A DNA stretch of 64,000 bases from an uncultured Prevotella sp. (GTDB lineage: Bacteria; Bacteroidota; Bacteroidia; Bacteroidales; Bacteroidaceae), in NCBI GenBank assembly GCA_900547005.1, contig URER01000005.1:6640-70639 (forward strand), given 5' to 3'. A program made the position numbers and the translations under genes. Position 1 is the stretch's first letter. The number at the start of each line of letters is the position of its first letter. Positions 40,847-50,700 of the stretch are shown piece by piece. The notes under the pieces were generated by a model. That model saw only the letters and a list, made by a program, of their open reading frames with translations. It was not told where the DNA came from and did not search any database.

Positions 40847-41695
40847 ATGGCAAAGAAAGAACCCAAAGACTTATCGGTAGAAGAGAAGTTGAAGAATCTC
40901 TATCAGCTTCAGAGTACACTCTCAGCAATCGACGAGAAACGTGCGTTGCGTGGCGAACTGCCTCTCGAAGTGCAGGATCTGGAAGACGAGGTGGAAGGTC
41001 TGAACACACGTATCGAGAAGATACAGAACGAGATAAAGGAGTTTAAGGACGCCATCACGCAGAAGAAAGGCGAGATTGTAGACGCTCAGGCAAGCGTGGA
41101 GCGTTATCAGAACCAGTTGAACGAGGTGAAGAACAACCGCGAATATGATATGCTGAGCAAGGAAATTGAATTCCAGACGCTGGAAATAGAGCTTTGCAAC
41201 AAGAAAATCAAAGACGCGACAATCAAGGTGGAGGATAAGAGTAAGACTCTTGCCGACGCAGAAAACCTGCTGAGCGAGCGCAAACAGGACTTGGCTGAGA
41301 AAAAGAGGGAGTTGAGCGAGATTATGCAGGAGACGCGCGAGGAGGAAGAGGCATTGCGCGAGAAGGCTAAGGAGCTGGAGACACGCATAGAGCCGCGTCT
41401 GCTCACGAGCTTCAAGCGTATCCGCAAGAATGCCCGCAACGGTCTTGGTATCGTCTACGTGCAGCGTGATGCGTGCGGCGGTTGCTTCAACAAGATTCCG
41501 CCTCAGCGTCAGCTCGACGTGAAGATGCACAAGAAAATCATCGTTTGCGAATATTGCGGACGTATCATCGTCGACCCGGAACTGGCCGGAATAAAGACTG
41601 AAACTCCTGCTGAGGAGAAGCCGAAGAAGCGCGCTATACGCAAGACTAAGAAGAAGTCGGACGAAATCGGCGTACCAACAGATAAATTGTCGTAA
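40847..41695 (+). CDS. Coiled-coil protein with C-terminal C4 zinc ribbon
   Basis: The 282-residue protein, starting at MAKKEPKDLSVEEKLKNLYQ (40847), is mostly a long two-stranded coiled coil (about residues 10-180, with EVEGLNTRIEKIQNEIKEF and NKKIKDATIKVEDKSKTLAD heptads). The C-terminus holds a zinc ribbon: CGGC and CEYC, about 25 residues apart (ACGGCFNKIPPQ; IIVCEYCGRII). Then a basic tail (EEKPKKRAIRKTKKKSDEIG). This is the CT398/DUF164-like family, often next to Nif3-like genes in Bacteroidota. The function is unproven; nucleic-acid or protein binding is likely. Confidence 0.88.
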   Translation: MAKKEPKDLSVEEKLKNLYQLQSTLSAIDEKRALRGELPLEVQDLEDEVEGLNTRIEKIQNEIKEFKDAITQKKGEIVDAQASVERYQNQLNEVKNNREYDMLSKEIEFQTLEIELCNKKIKDATIKVEDKSKTLADAENLLSERKQDLAEKKRELSEIMQETREEEEALREKAKELETRIEPRLLTSFKRIRKNARNGLGIVYVQRDACGGCFNKIPPQRQLDVKMHKKIIVCEYCGRIIVDPELAGIKTETPAEEKPKKRAIRKTKKKSDEIGVPTDKLS

Positions 41696-41787
41696 GGTTG
41701 CCGGTTGATTGGCTTGGGCCGAACGGTTGATTGGAATATTCCAGATAACAGATTGGCTTGGTTCAAACGATTGATAAAAAATATAGG

Positions 41788-41821
41788 GGATGTAAGCTGT
41801 ATGTTGGCTTTACATCCCCTA
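41788..41821. terminator. Bidirectional terminator between the zinc-ribbon gene and pyrD
   Basis: GGGGATGTAAGC and GCTTTACATCCCC pair around a short loop, with AT-rich flanks on both sides. It lies about 90 bp after each of the two converging genes. Confidence 0.8.
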
Positions 41822-41913
41822 TTTCTATAAGTATCGAATGTTATTTTGCTAATGCGGAATCTTTCTCTTGCATGAAATGAAGTCTTTTTCAGTCTATATC
41901 TGATTGCTTCTTC

Positions 41914-42825
41914 TTATTTATTGAGTACTCCGATAATCTCAGTTACCGACTTGCAACCGTGGTTATCGAGCCATTCGTTCATGCCATCGATAACCTTTAC
42001 GGTTACGGCCGGGTCGATGAAGTTGGCTGTTCCTATCTCTATCGCCGTAGCACCGGCCATAAGGAACTCTATGGCATCCTCGGCTGTACAGATACCTCCG
42101 AGTCCTACAACGGGTATTTTGACCGCCTGAGCTACCTGCCAAACCATACGTAAGGCCACCGGTTTCACAGCAGGACCACTCAGTCCGCCCGTTCCAATGC
42201 TGAGTCTTTGGCAACGTTTCTCTATGTCTATCGACATTCCCATAAGGGTGTTGATGAGCGACACGCTGTCGGCGCCCTCGGCTTCGCAGGCCTTCGCTAT
42301 GTCGGCCACACTCGTGACGTTGGGCGAGAGCTTCACGATGAGCGTCTTGCCGTATCGTTTGCGCACGGCACGGACAACGCTTGCCGCTCCCTCACAGGTC
42401 ACTCCGAACGCCATTCCGCCCTGTTTCACGTTAGGGCAACTGATATTCAGCTCTATCGCAGGGATATTGTCAAGCTCGTTTATGCGTGCGGCACACTCCG
42501 CATAGTCATCAGGAGCCGAGCCACTGACATTTACTATCATATTCGTATCGATGTCCTTAATCTGCGGATAGATGTTCTCGCAGAAATAATCCACGCCCTT
42601 GTTCTGCAATCCTACGCAGTTGAGCATTCCCGAAGCGGTCTCTACCATACGTGGATAGTCGTTGCCCTCGCGCGGTTTCAGCGTTGTTCCCTTAACGATA
42701 ATGCCTCCAAGACGGTTCAAAGGCACGAAATCGGCGAATTCAAGACCATATCCGAAAGTGCCGGAAGCGGTCATTACGGGGTTCTTCAGAACCAATTTAT
42801 CTATATTTACACTAAGATTTGCCAT
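41914..42825 (-). CDS. pyrD: Dihydroorotate dehydrogenase, catalytic subunit (class 1B)
   Basis: The 303-residue FMN enzyme oxidises dihydroorotate to orotate in pyrimidine synthesis. Motifs include [65 protein letters not shown] (with the active-site Cys of class 1B), VKLSPNVT and [20 protein letters not shown]. The class 1B type works with a PyrK electron-transfer subunit, whose gene lies directly upstream (43666-42896), so the pair forms the NAD-dependent heterotetramer. Gap between them is 70 bp. Confidence 0.96.
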   Translation of the reverse strand: MANLSVNIDKLVLKNPVMTASGTFGYGLEFADFVPLNRLGGIIVKGTTLKPREGNDYPRMVETASGMLNCVGLQNKGVDYFCENIYPQIKDIDTNMIVNVSGSAPDDYAECAARINELDNIPAIELNISCPNVKQGGMAFGVTCEGAASVVRAVRKRYGKTLIVKLSPNVTSVADIAKACEAEGADSVSLINTLMGMSIDIEKRCQRLSIGTGGLSGPAVKPVALRMVWQVAQAVKIPVVGLGGICTAEDAIEFLMAGATAIEIGTANFIDPAVTVKVIDGMNEWLDNHGCKSVTEIIGVLNK

Positions 42826-42895
42826 GATTTACAGTTCGATTTGCAGTGATAAACGGTTAATTTTATCGTGATTAAGTATCTATTTTACGATGCCA

Positions 42896-43666
42896 TTACC
42901 ACAAAAGCCGGTCGATATTGAACACCGGGCCTTCCTTGCACACGCAGAGATTGCCTTCTGTTGTCTTCTCTACGCAACACAGGCAGGCACCCACTCCACA
43001 CGCCATCATATTCTCTAAAGATGCCTCACAGGGGATATTTGCCTGTCGGGCATACTTAGCCACGGCCATCATCATAGGCTTCGGCCCGCAGGTTGAGATG
43101 AGAGTGAAACGCTCGCGCTGCAATACGGAATGGTTGGTAACGAATCCTTTCTCGCCTGCCGAGCCGTCTTCGGTGGTGATATGAACGGTTCCGACAGCCT
43201 CGAAAGCCTCCAATTCTAACAAATCTTTCGCAGAACGGGCTCCAAGAAGGAACACCGGCTCGGCTCCGGCAGCCTTGATGCACTTGCCAAAATAAAGTAA
43301 CGGTGCCACACCTACGCCTCCGCCAACGAGCAAAATGCGCTCATTCGCCGCCTTTGGCATGGTAAATCCGTTGCCAAGCGGTAGCACACAGTTCAGCAAA
43401 TCGCCCTTTTTAAGCTCAATAAGGCGCTTTGTGCCGTCGCCGATTCCGGCAACTAACAGCCAAAGTTCATTGCGTTCATAGTCTACATAGTTTATAGAAA
43501 TAGGACGACGGAGCATCGTTTTGGGCGAATTGTCCACACGCACTTCCACAAACTGACCGGGAAGCATCTCCGGGAGAGGCTCCTCATGGGTCAATTTGAT
43601 TAGCGCATACCGTTCGTTCAGTTTCTCGACAGAGGACACTGTGAGGTCCAGTATATGCTTTTTCAT
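42896..43666 (-). CDS. pyrK: Dihydroorotate dehydrogenase, electron-transfer subunit
   Basis: The 256-residue flavoprotein has an FAD-binding domain (LPGQFVEVRVDNS, MLRRPISINY, the RxxS-type motif), an NAD-binding domain (ILLVGGGVGVAPLLYFGKCI, FLLGARSAKDLLELEAF) and a C-terminal [2Fe-2S] site with four Cys in CEASLENMMACGVGACLCC and NLCVC. It passes electrons from dihydroorotate via PyrD to NAD+. It is the first gene of the pyrK-pyrD operon. Confidence 0.95.
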   Translation of the reverse strand: MKKHILDLTVSSVEKLNERYALIKLTHEEPLPEMLPGQFVEVRVDNSPKTMLRRPISINYVDYERNELWLLVAGIGDGTKRLIELKKGDLLNCVLPLGNGFTMPKAANERILLVGGGVGVAPLLYFGKCIKAAGAEPVFLLGARSAKDLLELEAFEAVGTVHITTEDGSAGEKGFVTNHSVLQRERFTLISTCGPKPMMMAVAKYARQANIPCEASLENMMACGVGACLCCVEKTTEGNLCVCKEGPVFNIDRLLW

Positions 43667-43719
43667 ACTTATATATTATATGTTTTTATTTTGTAACTTT
43701 GTCTATTCTGATACGATTA

Positions 43720-43735
43720 CAAAGTTACAAAATAA
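43720..43735 (-). promoter_or_regulatory. -7 element of pyrK within a short inverted repeat
   Basis: Minus-strand TAACTTTG matches TAnnTTTG. The sequence ATTTTGTAACTTTGT (43687-43701 region) and its complement ACAAAGTTACAAAAT (43719-43733) form an inverted repeat around it, which could be an operator. Confidence 0.4.
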
Positions 43736-43767
43736 TGTTGAAGTAGCTATGAATTATCAGACATAAT

Positions 43768-44232
43768 TCATTTTTTAGGCACAAACGACTCGTAAGTTTG
43801 GTCGTCAAAAAATATTCTAATCTCAGTTATCTGACGTTGTGGTTTGTCAATAAAATTCAAATCGGCTCTAACGGGATTTTTCGGGTTTGTGTTGAATCCG
43901 TAATTGTTCCCGTTTCCCGAATTAGAATATGATGGCGCAGGCGCAGGAGTTCCGAAATCGAACATTCCTTCTGTTGGAACCGAATTACCGCCATTGCCGC
44001 TTTCCGATTCATTTATAGTATCATCTCTGAACATCGGGCCAGAACCGTAAAGCAGCCAGTCGAGATTTATCTTCGTGAATTTAGTCCGAATCGCCTCGAC
44101 AGTGTTTAGGGTAGGTTTGGTTCTACCATTAAAAATACTACTGAGTGATGCAGATGAAATTCCGATAAAGTCGGAGAACGACTGCTGAGTCATGTGCTGA
44201 CTCTCCATTAATTGCTTAATTCTATCCTTCAT
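43768..44232 (-). CDS. XRE-family transcriptional regulator
   Basis: The 154-residue protein has an N-terminal helix-turn-helix (HMTQQSFSDFIGISSASLSS, then IFNGRTKPTLNTVEAIRTKF, about residues 13-60) followed by NLDWLLYGSGPMF, a sequence typical of Bacteroidales XRE regulators. The C-terminal part is low-complexity (SGNGGNSVPTEG, SNSGNGNNYGFN) and ends in a short conserved tail (ITEIRIFFDDQTYESFVPKK). A palindrome immediately upstream, at 44257-44270, is a candidate site for autoregulation. Its target genes are unknown. Confidence 0.85.
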   Translation of the reverse strand: MKDRIKQLMESQHMTQQSFSDFIGISSASLSSIFNGRTKPTLNTVEAIRTKFTKINLDWLLYGSGPMFRDDTINESESGNGGNSVPTEGMFDFGTPAPAPSYSNSGNGNNYGFNTNPKNPVRADLNFIDKPQRQITEIRIFFDDQTYESFVPKK

Positions 44233-44256
44233 AAATTAGCATCGTTAGGCAAAAAT

Positions 44257-44270
44257 GGCACTTTTGTGCC
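44257..44270. promoter_or_regulatory. Candidate operator of the XRE regulator
   Basis: GGCACTTTTGTGCC is a 5-4-5 palindrome 24 bp upstream of the start codon and about 18 bp downstream of a perfect -7 box (TACCTTTG, 44295-44288, minus strand). Binding here would block early transcription. The 11-bp core TGGCACTTTTG also occurs in the ~470-bp repeat family, for example near 18861. Confidence 0.45.
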
Positions 44271-44405
44271 TTTTTTCATTGATTTTACAAAGGTAAAACA
44301 ATTTTTCCAGTCGTGCAACAAAACTAAAGATAATTTATATTTGTGTACATTTGATTTCTTAATCAAAACTTTCAAAATCTATATTTGTATAGCCTTTACA
44401 TTTTA

Positions 44406-45321
44406 ATATACAAATACAAATCTAAATTTACGGTTCAAAAAGCCTGTAAAGCCTATATACAACGCATTTTCGTAACTAATTGGCTTATATTTAAATAAGT
44501 TACGTATTTAAGTCTGTAAAAGAGTCGTTTATGCACAAAAATAAGGAAAACAATGCATATTCTGTTATATTTTTACCAACAAAACAGCGTAAAGTGGTTA
44601 ATAACAGGCGGTTATGGCAATGATAGTAGTGTTGTATAACAATACGTTTACGGTCTTAAATCAACAAATTCAAATATTGATTTCAAAATCAAAAGATATA
44701 AAACAAGGTGTAAAATCATAAATATTACATCTACAAACACAAATGAACGTGATTTAATGATGTAAATATTAAAATCTGATTTACATCATAAAAGGTTAAA
44801 GAATGATAACAGTAAAATTTTAAGGAGATTTCGGGCGTAAAACGCCCTATTTTTTAATATTTCCGAACGAAGTACGAGTTGATTGAAAAAACGCGAGTTT
44901 TGAGGCCTATAAAAACGGCGTAATATATCATATTATCAGGCAGTTAGCCCCTAAAAAGCGGGTCATAAAAAACGCGATTTAGGCCATTCAAAATTCCGCT
45001 TTTTGCCTTTTTCAAGTGCAAAAACGGATTTCTTTCAATGCGAAAATGACTGTTTTTTGGTGCAAAAAGGGGGATTTTAGAGGGCTGAAAAGACGTTTTC
45101 CCCTATTCTTATGGGGAATATAAAGAGATTATAAGGATAATATAAAGGAATTATAAGGATAATATAAAGAGATTCTGAGAGTATTATAAGATAATAAAGA
45201 AGACTTCTCGAGGAGTTCTGGACAGAATTTTGATACCCTCAAAGAAGAATTCCCAGAATGGAAATAGAATATTTTGGAAATAGAAAAAGGATTTTCTAAA
45301 GAGACAAAGTACACTCTTTAA
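44406..45321. other. AT-rich intergenic region without a gene
   Basis: About 1 kb without a credible ORF. It contains GATGTAAAT-type repeats (44700-44790), a stretch with AAAACGCGAGTTTTGAGG (44889-44907) that matches the end of the ~470-bp repeat family, and tandem AT-rich units (45118-45190, based on ATAAGGATAATATAAAG). It may hold a decayed repeat copy. Confidence 0.5.
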
Positions 45322-46347
45322 TTAATGAAGGATGAAAAAGATGAGCTCTTTCATCAGATCGCCAACAGAAGTATTAGGATTATCCAAGCCCTTACTCTTG
45401 GCATCAATCTCTCTGATCTTAGCAATTATGTCCATTGTCTTGCGTGCTGAATAATTTTTCATTCCCATGATATAGTCCTTTGTCCCCCACTTACTTCTCA
45501 ACTCGAGAGCTTCTTGTATCCCATTTTCCACATTATTTTTTGGAACATAATGAACAATCATCAAATTCTGAAAAAAGCCAAACAACAACGGCAAGAAAGC
45601 AAAAAGCGAACCCGCTTTGGGATTTTTGTCAAAATAATTGATAATCTGGTTAGCCTTAAAAATATTCTTTTCGATGATGGCCGTTTTCAGTTCAAACGAA
45701 TTAAATTCCTTACTCACCCCTATCTGCCGTTCCACCAAATCCGGAGTTACGCGTTTGTCGTTTTCCGGCATGGTTAGAAACAGTTTGTCAAGTTCCGATG
45801 TCAGTCTATGAAGGTCGGCACCTATGTGGTCCGAAATCATCTGCGCCGATTTCGGGTCGATACTTGCGTTACGCTGTTTGAGATAAGATTCAATGAAATG
45901 TGGCAGTTCGTAATCGCGCACTTTCGCACTTTCAAAAACCACTCCCACACTCTCCGCGAGCGAAACAACCTTCTTTCGCTTGTCTACAGTACCGTTTTTA
46001 TGACACCAAACAAGCACCGTCGTTTTCATCGGATTTTTCAAATATTTCTCCAACGCATCCAACGAACGAATGTTTTGCGCCTCCTTCACGATGACCACCT
46101 GATATTCCGCCATCATTGGATAGCGCCGTGCCATGTCGGCCACCTGTCCGGCATTCACATCCGACCCGAAGACAACAGTCTGATTGAAGTCGCGTTCTTC
46201 GGGCGAAAGCACATTTTCAGCGATATAATCGGCTATACAGTCGATATAATAGGCCTCCTCGCCCATCAAAATATAGACGGGCGCGAACTTCCTTGCTTTC
46301 AAATCGCGCATTATTTCTGCGAATGTCGGTCCACTTTTGGCTGCCAT
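45322..46347 (-). CDS. holA: DNA polymerase III delta subunit
   Basis: The 341-residue protein, starting at MAAKSGPTFAEIMRDLKARK (46347), has the HolA N-terminal domain (FAPVYILMGEEAYYIDCIAD, FNQTVVFGSDVNAGQVADMA), the LVWCHKNGTVDKRKKVV strand-loop, and the C-terminal SIDPKSAQMISDHIGADLHR and LFAFLPLLFGFFQNLMIVHY. Delta opens the sliding clamp as part of the clamp loader. The frame is open 38 codons further upstream, but that part is a palindromic repeat (46371-46403) and not family sequence. Confidence 0.9.
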   Translation of the reverse strand: MAAKSGPTFAEIMRDLKARKFAPVYILMGEEAYYIDCIADYIAENVLSPEERDFNQTVVFGSDVNAGQVADMARRYPMMAEYQVVIVKEAQNIRSLDALEKYLKNPMKTTVLVWCHKNGTVDKRKKVVSLAESVGVVFESAKVRDYELPHFIESYLKQRNASIDPKSAQMISDHIGADLHRLTSELDKLFLTMPENDKRVTPDLVERQIGVSKEFNSFELKTAIIEKNIFKANQIINYFDKNPKAGSLFAFLPLLFGFFQNLMIVHYVPKNNVENGIQEALELRSKWGTKDYIMGMKNYSARKTMDIIAKIREIDAKSKGLDNPNTSVGDLMKELIFFILH

Positions 46348-46370
46348 AAAGTAAATCAGATAAATATTAA

Positions 46371-46403
46371 AGCCCCTCTCTAATCCCCCCAAGGGGGGAA
46401 GAA
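46371..46403. repeat. GC-rich palindromic element (CCCCCCAAGGGGGG type), half copy
   Basis: AGCCCCTCTCTAATCCCCCC followed by AAGGGGGGAAGAAC. It matches the ends of the larger element in the 47776-51675 gene and the copy at 56038-56070. It lies just upstream of holA. Confidence 0.7.
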
Positions 46404-46635
46404 CATACTTGCAGAAAGAGGTATTAGGAGACAGAATACAGGAGTTCTGGAGCTCAGACATTACCTAAAAGGCATTTTCATTACTCAAAACAGCATCCTG
46501 AATACAGGAGTTCAGGAACCCGGACATTGCCAAAGAGGCATACCGATAGCCTGAAAAAGTATTCATACCCCCTTATATAATAAGGTATAAGACAATGATT
46601 GTGACAGATTGCCGCTCAAAGTCCCAACTTTTTAT

Positions 46636-46769
46636 TATCTTTGCATAAGATAGGCTGCACTCGGCAAATTGAGAATAAATTCTCTTTGCACTCGTTTGCG
46701 CTATCTTTGCATAAGATTAGCTGCACTCGGCAAATTGAGAATAAATTCTCTTTGCACTCGTTTGCGCTA
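46636..46769 (+). repeat. Two tandem 66-bp promoter-bearing units
   Basis: Unit 1 (46636-46701) and unit 2 (46702-46767) are nearly identical, each starting TATCTTTGCATAAGAT and containing the hairpin GAGAATAAATTCTC and TTTGCACTCGTTTGCGC. A third, degenerate -7 box (TATCTTTTAC) follows. They lie upstream of the restriction-like gene at 46845, pointing toward it. Confidence 0.8.
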
Positions 46770-46844
46770 TCTTTTACATAGAATTTGCTTAACTTATGCA
46801 AAGGTAATCGAAATAAAGAAGAAGACAAAACAAAAAAGAAAAAA

Positions 46845-47294
46845 ATGCAACAGTTGAACCTGCCACCATACGAAATAAAAATACGCGAGACCGACGGACG
46901 CCGCGCAATACTCGATATTCTCCGACGCAAATACGTAGCTCTCACTCCCGAAGAGTGGGTGCGCCAGCACTTCGTGCATTTTCTGATAGAGCAAAAAGGC
47001 TACCCCGCCACCCTGCTCGCCAACGAAGTGCAGCTCAATGTGGGCAACAAACTGCTGCGTGCCGACTCCGTTCTCTACGGCAGCGACCTTCACCCGCGTA
47101 TGATTATAGAATATAAAGCTCCTACCGTAAGCATCACACAAAAGGTGTTCGACCAAATTTCAGTCTACAATATGCTTCTGAAAGTGGACTATCTCGTCGT
47201 GTCCAACGGCATAAACCATTACGTATGCAAGATGAATTACGAGAATCAAAAGTTTTTTTTTCTGAGAGAGATACCGGAATATAAGGATTTATAA
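46845..47294 (+). CDS. Stand-alone type I restriction HsdR N-terminal-like (nuclease-fold) protein
   Basis: The 149-residue protein, starting at MQQLNLPPYEIKIRETDGRR (46845), matches the HSDR_N_2 family: EEWVRQHFVHFLIEQKGYP, VGNKLLRADSVLYGSDLHPR and MIIEYKAPTVSITQ, where the Asp of RADSVLY and the E-Y-K pair form a PD-(D/E)xK nuclease core. No helicase or specificity domain is present. Short proteins of this type are widespread in Bacteroidota; whether they cut DNA is not known to me. It is driven by the tandem 66-bp units upstream. Confidence 0.85.
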   Translation: MQQLNLPPYEIKIRETDGRRAILDILRRKYVALTPEEWVRQHFVHFLIEQKGYPATLLANEVQLNVGNKLLRADSVLYGSDLHPRMIIEYKAPTVSITQKVFDQISVYNMLLKVDYLVVSNGINHYVCKMNYENQKFFFLREIPEYKDL

Positions 47295-47400
47295 GAGAAG
47301 GCGGCTCCCACAAATCAGTCAAATTCACATCATAGTAAAACAAAGGAAGATGTGAAATTAAACCTGTCAAAGTCATTACGGTGCAGTACTAAGCCTAAAT

Positions 47401-47499
47401 TACTCGAGTACTAAAGCCAAAATACTCGAGTAATCGGACCTAAAATACTCGAGTACTAAAGCCCGATTACTCCAGTACTTGTGCCGAATTACTCAAGTA
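47401..47499. repeat. Array of five TACTCGAGTA-type palindromes with a 22-bp period
   Basis: Palindromes at 47401, 47423, 47446, 47468 and 47490 (TACTCGAGTA three times, then TACTCCAGTA and TACTCAAGTA) are separated by 12-13 bp spacers of related sequence (CTAAAGCCAAAA and the like). No ORF. It lies between the restriction-like gene and the 66-bp units of the large fusion gene. Confidence 0.8.
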
Positions 47500-47604
47500 T
47501 CAAGCCACGGTACTAAGTCAAGGGCATATTTTCAATCTTCATTCTTCATAGCCCTATGATATTGGATTATTCAATATAGCTTCCGTTTATTAATAAAAGT
47601 TTTG

Positions 47605-47744
47605 TATCTTTGCATAAGTTAAGCTGCATTCGACAAATTGAGAATAAATTCTCTTTGTACTCATTTGCATTAACTTTGCATAAGTTAAGCTGCATTCGAC
47701 AAATTGAGAATAAATTCTCTTTGTACTCATTTGCATTAACTTTG
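47605..47744 (+). repeat. Two tandem 66-bp promoter-bearing units plus a third -7 box
   Basis: Unit 1 (47605-47670, starting TATCTTTGCATAAGTTAAGC) and unit 2 (47671-47736, starting TAACTTTGCATAAG) are near-identical and contain GAGAATAAATTCTC. A third TAACTTTG box (47737-47744) lies 31 bp before the start of the large fusion gene at 47776, so it is the likely promoter. Confidence 0.8.
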
Positions 47745-47775
47745 CATAAATCAAATATACGAAAAACAATAGAAA

Positions 47776-50700
47776 ATGAAAAGAATCGACTGTTTCCTGC
47801 CCTGCGAGGACATTAATGTTACCGAACCGGTATTGGCACAACTGAGGCAGAGCAAGATAGTACAACATATAAATCTTATCGTGTCGGAGGAGTTCGCGAA
47901 GAGCAACAGCGTACCAGAAAACTGTACTTTCGTGGTAGCAGACGGACTGACTTCATCAAGCACCATACAGAGTATCTCGGCAAACGCCACGGCCGACTAT
48001 GTGCTTTGGTACATGAAAAGCACACCGGTAACGCTCGGTATGTATGCCATTGAACGTTTTGTGGAAGTGGCAAAAGACACCGATGCCGCACTACTGTATA
48101 GCGATCACTACTCCATCGAGAACGCAAAGGTAGTAAAGCACCCGGTAATCGACTATCAGGAGGGCAGCATTCGCGATGATTTCGATTTCGGTTCGATTGT
48201 CGTAATCAACAGCAAGGCGCTGCACGAATACGCTGCGCTGGCCCGAGGCAAGAATTTCCACTATGCCGGATGGTATGACCTGCGCTTAGCTTTGAGCCGC
48301 ACGGGACGCGTGATGCACCTCGATGAATATCTGTACACGGAGGAGGAGCTCGACCTGCGCGCCAGCGGTGAGAAGCAATTCGATTACGTGAATCCTCGCA
48401 ACCGCGATGTGCAAATCGAGATGGAACGTGCCGCGACGGCGCATCTTGAGGCCGTAGGCGCACTGATAGACACTTCGGAATACGTCGCTCCCGACTTCTG
48501 CGAACAGGAGTTCGACGTGGAGGCGTCGGTGGTGATACCGGTATTCAACCGAGAGAAAACCATCCGCGATGCCGTGGAGTCGGCTTTGAGCCAGAAAACA
48601 AACTTCCCCTTCAATGTGATTGTGGTGGACAACCACTCCACCGACCGCACAACGGAAATATTGGAAGAAATGGGAAGCCCCCTCCGACTCCCCCAAGGGG
48701 GAGAGCTCCAACAGAATGGAAAGGGAGCTGATAGCAATTTTAGACGGACTGGTCTTCTCCCCTTAGGGGGATTAGAGGAGAGCCATTCTTCTCCATCCCT
48801 CATCCACATCATCCCCGAACGCCACGACTTAGGCATCGGCGGATGCTGGAACCGGGCCGTGAACGACGAACGATGCGGACGTTTCGCCGTGCAACTCGAC
48901 AGCGATGACCTCTATTCTTCGCCCGACACATTGCAAAAAATCGTGGATGCGTTCCACAATCAAAAGGCCGCAATGATAATCGGCTCGTACCGGATGTGCG
49001 ACTTCGACCTTAACACACTGCCTCCCGGCCTCATCGACCACCGTGAGTGGACCGACGAGAACGGATGTAACAACGCGCTGCGCATAAACGGACTGGGTGC
49101 GCCGAGGGCTTTCTTCACGCCTTTAGCACGGCAGATAAAATTTCCGAACACAAGTTATGGTGAGGACTACGCAATGGGACTGGCTTTCAGCCGCCGCTAT
49201 CGCATCGGCCGGATTTATGACGAACTGTATCTGTGCCGCCGATGGGGAGGCAACAGCGATGCCGCACTGAGCATAGAACGGGTGAACGCGAACAACCTGT
49301 ATAAAGACCGCCTGCGCACCATAGAGCTACGGGCGCGCCAACAATTGGCCGAGGGCAAACTCGATTCATCGGTGGACAACACGCTCGGACGCTTCTTCCT
49401 GCGTCAGATGGACCTATGGGAAGATGCCGCAAGGCGCTTTCTCGACCTGCAGAATGTGAGTACGCGAACCGTTGGCGACGATGCTTTTTGGACGTTACAG
49501 TTTAATCCCGCACGCATCGTAAGCACCGGAGCGAAAATCGACAATAAGACCATTGCGAAACGCCCGTGCTTCCTCTGTGCAGCAAACAGGCCCGAAGAGC
49601 AGATAACAAAGCCGCTTGATGGCGGATTCGAGCTACTGGTAAACCCATTCCCCATTCTTCCCGTGCATTTCACGATACCTTCCGTGAACCACTGTGCGCA
49701 ACAGATCGCGGGCAACTACGGCGAGATTGGCCGTCTGCTGACCGACTATCCGGCAATGACCGTGTTCTATAACGGCCCGAAATGTGGCGCGAGTGCTCCC
49801 GACCACCTGCATTTTCAGGGCGGAAAGGGCGATATTCTGCCGCTAAGACAGATGTGGCAACGGCTCTGCCGCAACCTCGAAGCCGTGGTAACACAGGGCG
49901 ACAACGAAGGAATTTACCTGATACGCGACTATCCTTGTGCCGCATTTTTAATAAGGAGCAATAGTGTGCAGAGTGGCGAGGAGCTGTTCAATACGCTTTA
50001 CGACGCGCTCCCGATGCAGCCGGACGACACAGAGCCGATGATGAACATCGTGGCTTGGCGTGAGGAGGAGAGCTATCTGTCGGTAGTGTTCCCACGCCGC
50101 CGACATCGTCCGCTTTGCTATTTCGAGGAGGGCGAGGCTCAGATGCTCATCAGTCCGGGGTCGCTCGATATGGCAGGACTCGTAATCACCCCCCGAAAGG
50201 AGGACTACGAGCGCATGACCGAGGCCGACCTGCGCACGATTTTCGATGAAGTGTCACTGACAAAAGAGCAGACTCAGAACGCTATTAGCAAGATGCGTGA
50301 GCTGTCAAACCTTGCCGTAGCTGCCCGGGCGGCTAAAAGCATGGACAAGGAGCCCAACGTAATGGTAGGCATCGTGAGCGGCAAAGCAATAAAATTCCGT
50401 CTGAACAAGCCGTATTTGGCAAAGGGCGAGAAGATAGAAGGCGAACAGTTGGTGGAGTTTTCTGAAGGAGGCATTCTCTGGAACGGCGCACAATACCGCG
50501 AACTGACATTCGCTCCGCTGACGCGCGACGCCTCGTTCTCCATCGATGACGTTACAATAGGAATCAATTTCCATTGGGAGCGCAAGGAGACACAGACCTT
50601 CCTCGGCACGCTTCGGGTAGTTGTGGAATCCGACGAGATATATGCCATCAACGAACTGCCTGTGGAAAGCTATCTGACAAGTGTCATTTCGAGCGAGATG

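Noticed and set aside
44406..45321. Hidden gene in the 1-kb gap before holA
   Set aside because: Only short AT-rich frames with no start context or recognisable motif; the sequence looks repetitive.
46636..47736. CRISPR array
   Set aside because: The 66-bp units and 22-bp palindromes repeat without unique spacers of constant size, and no cas gene is present.
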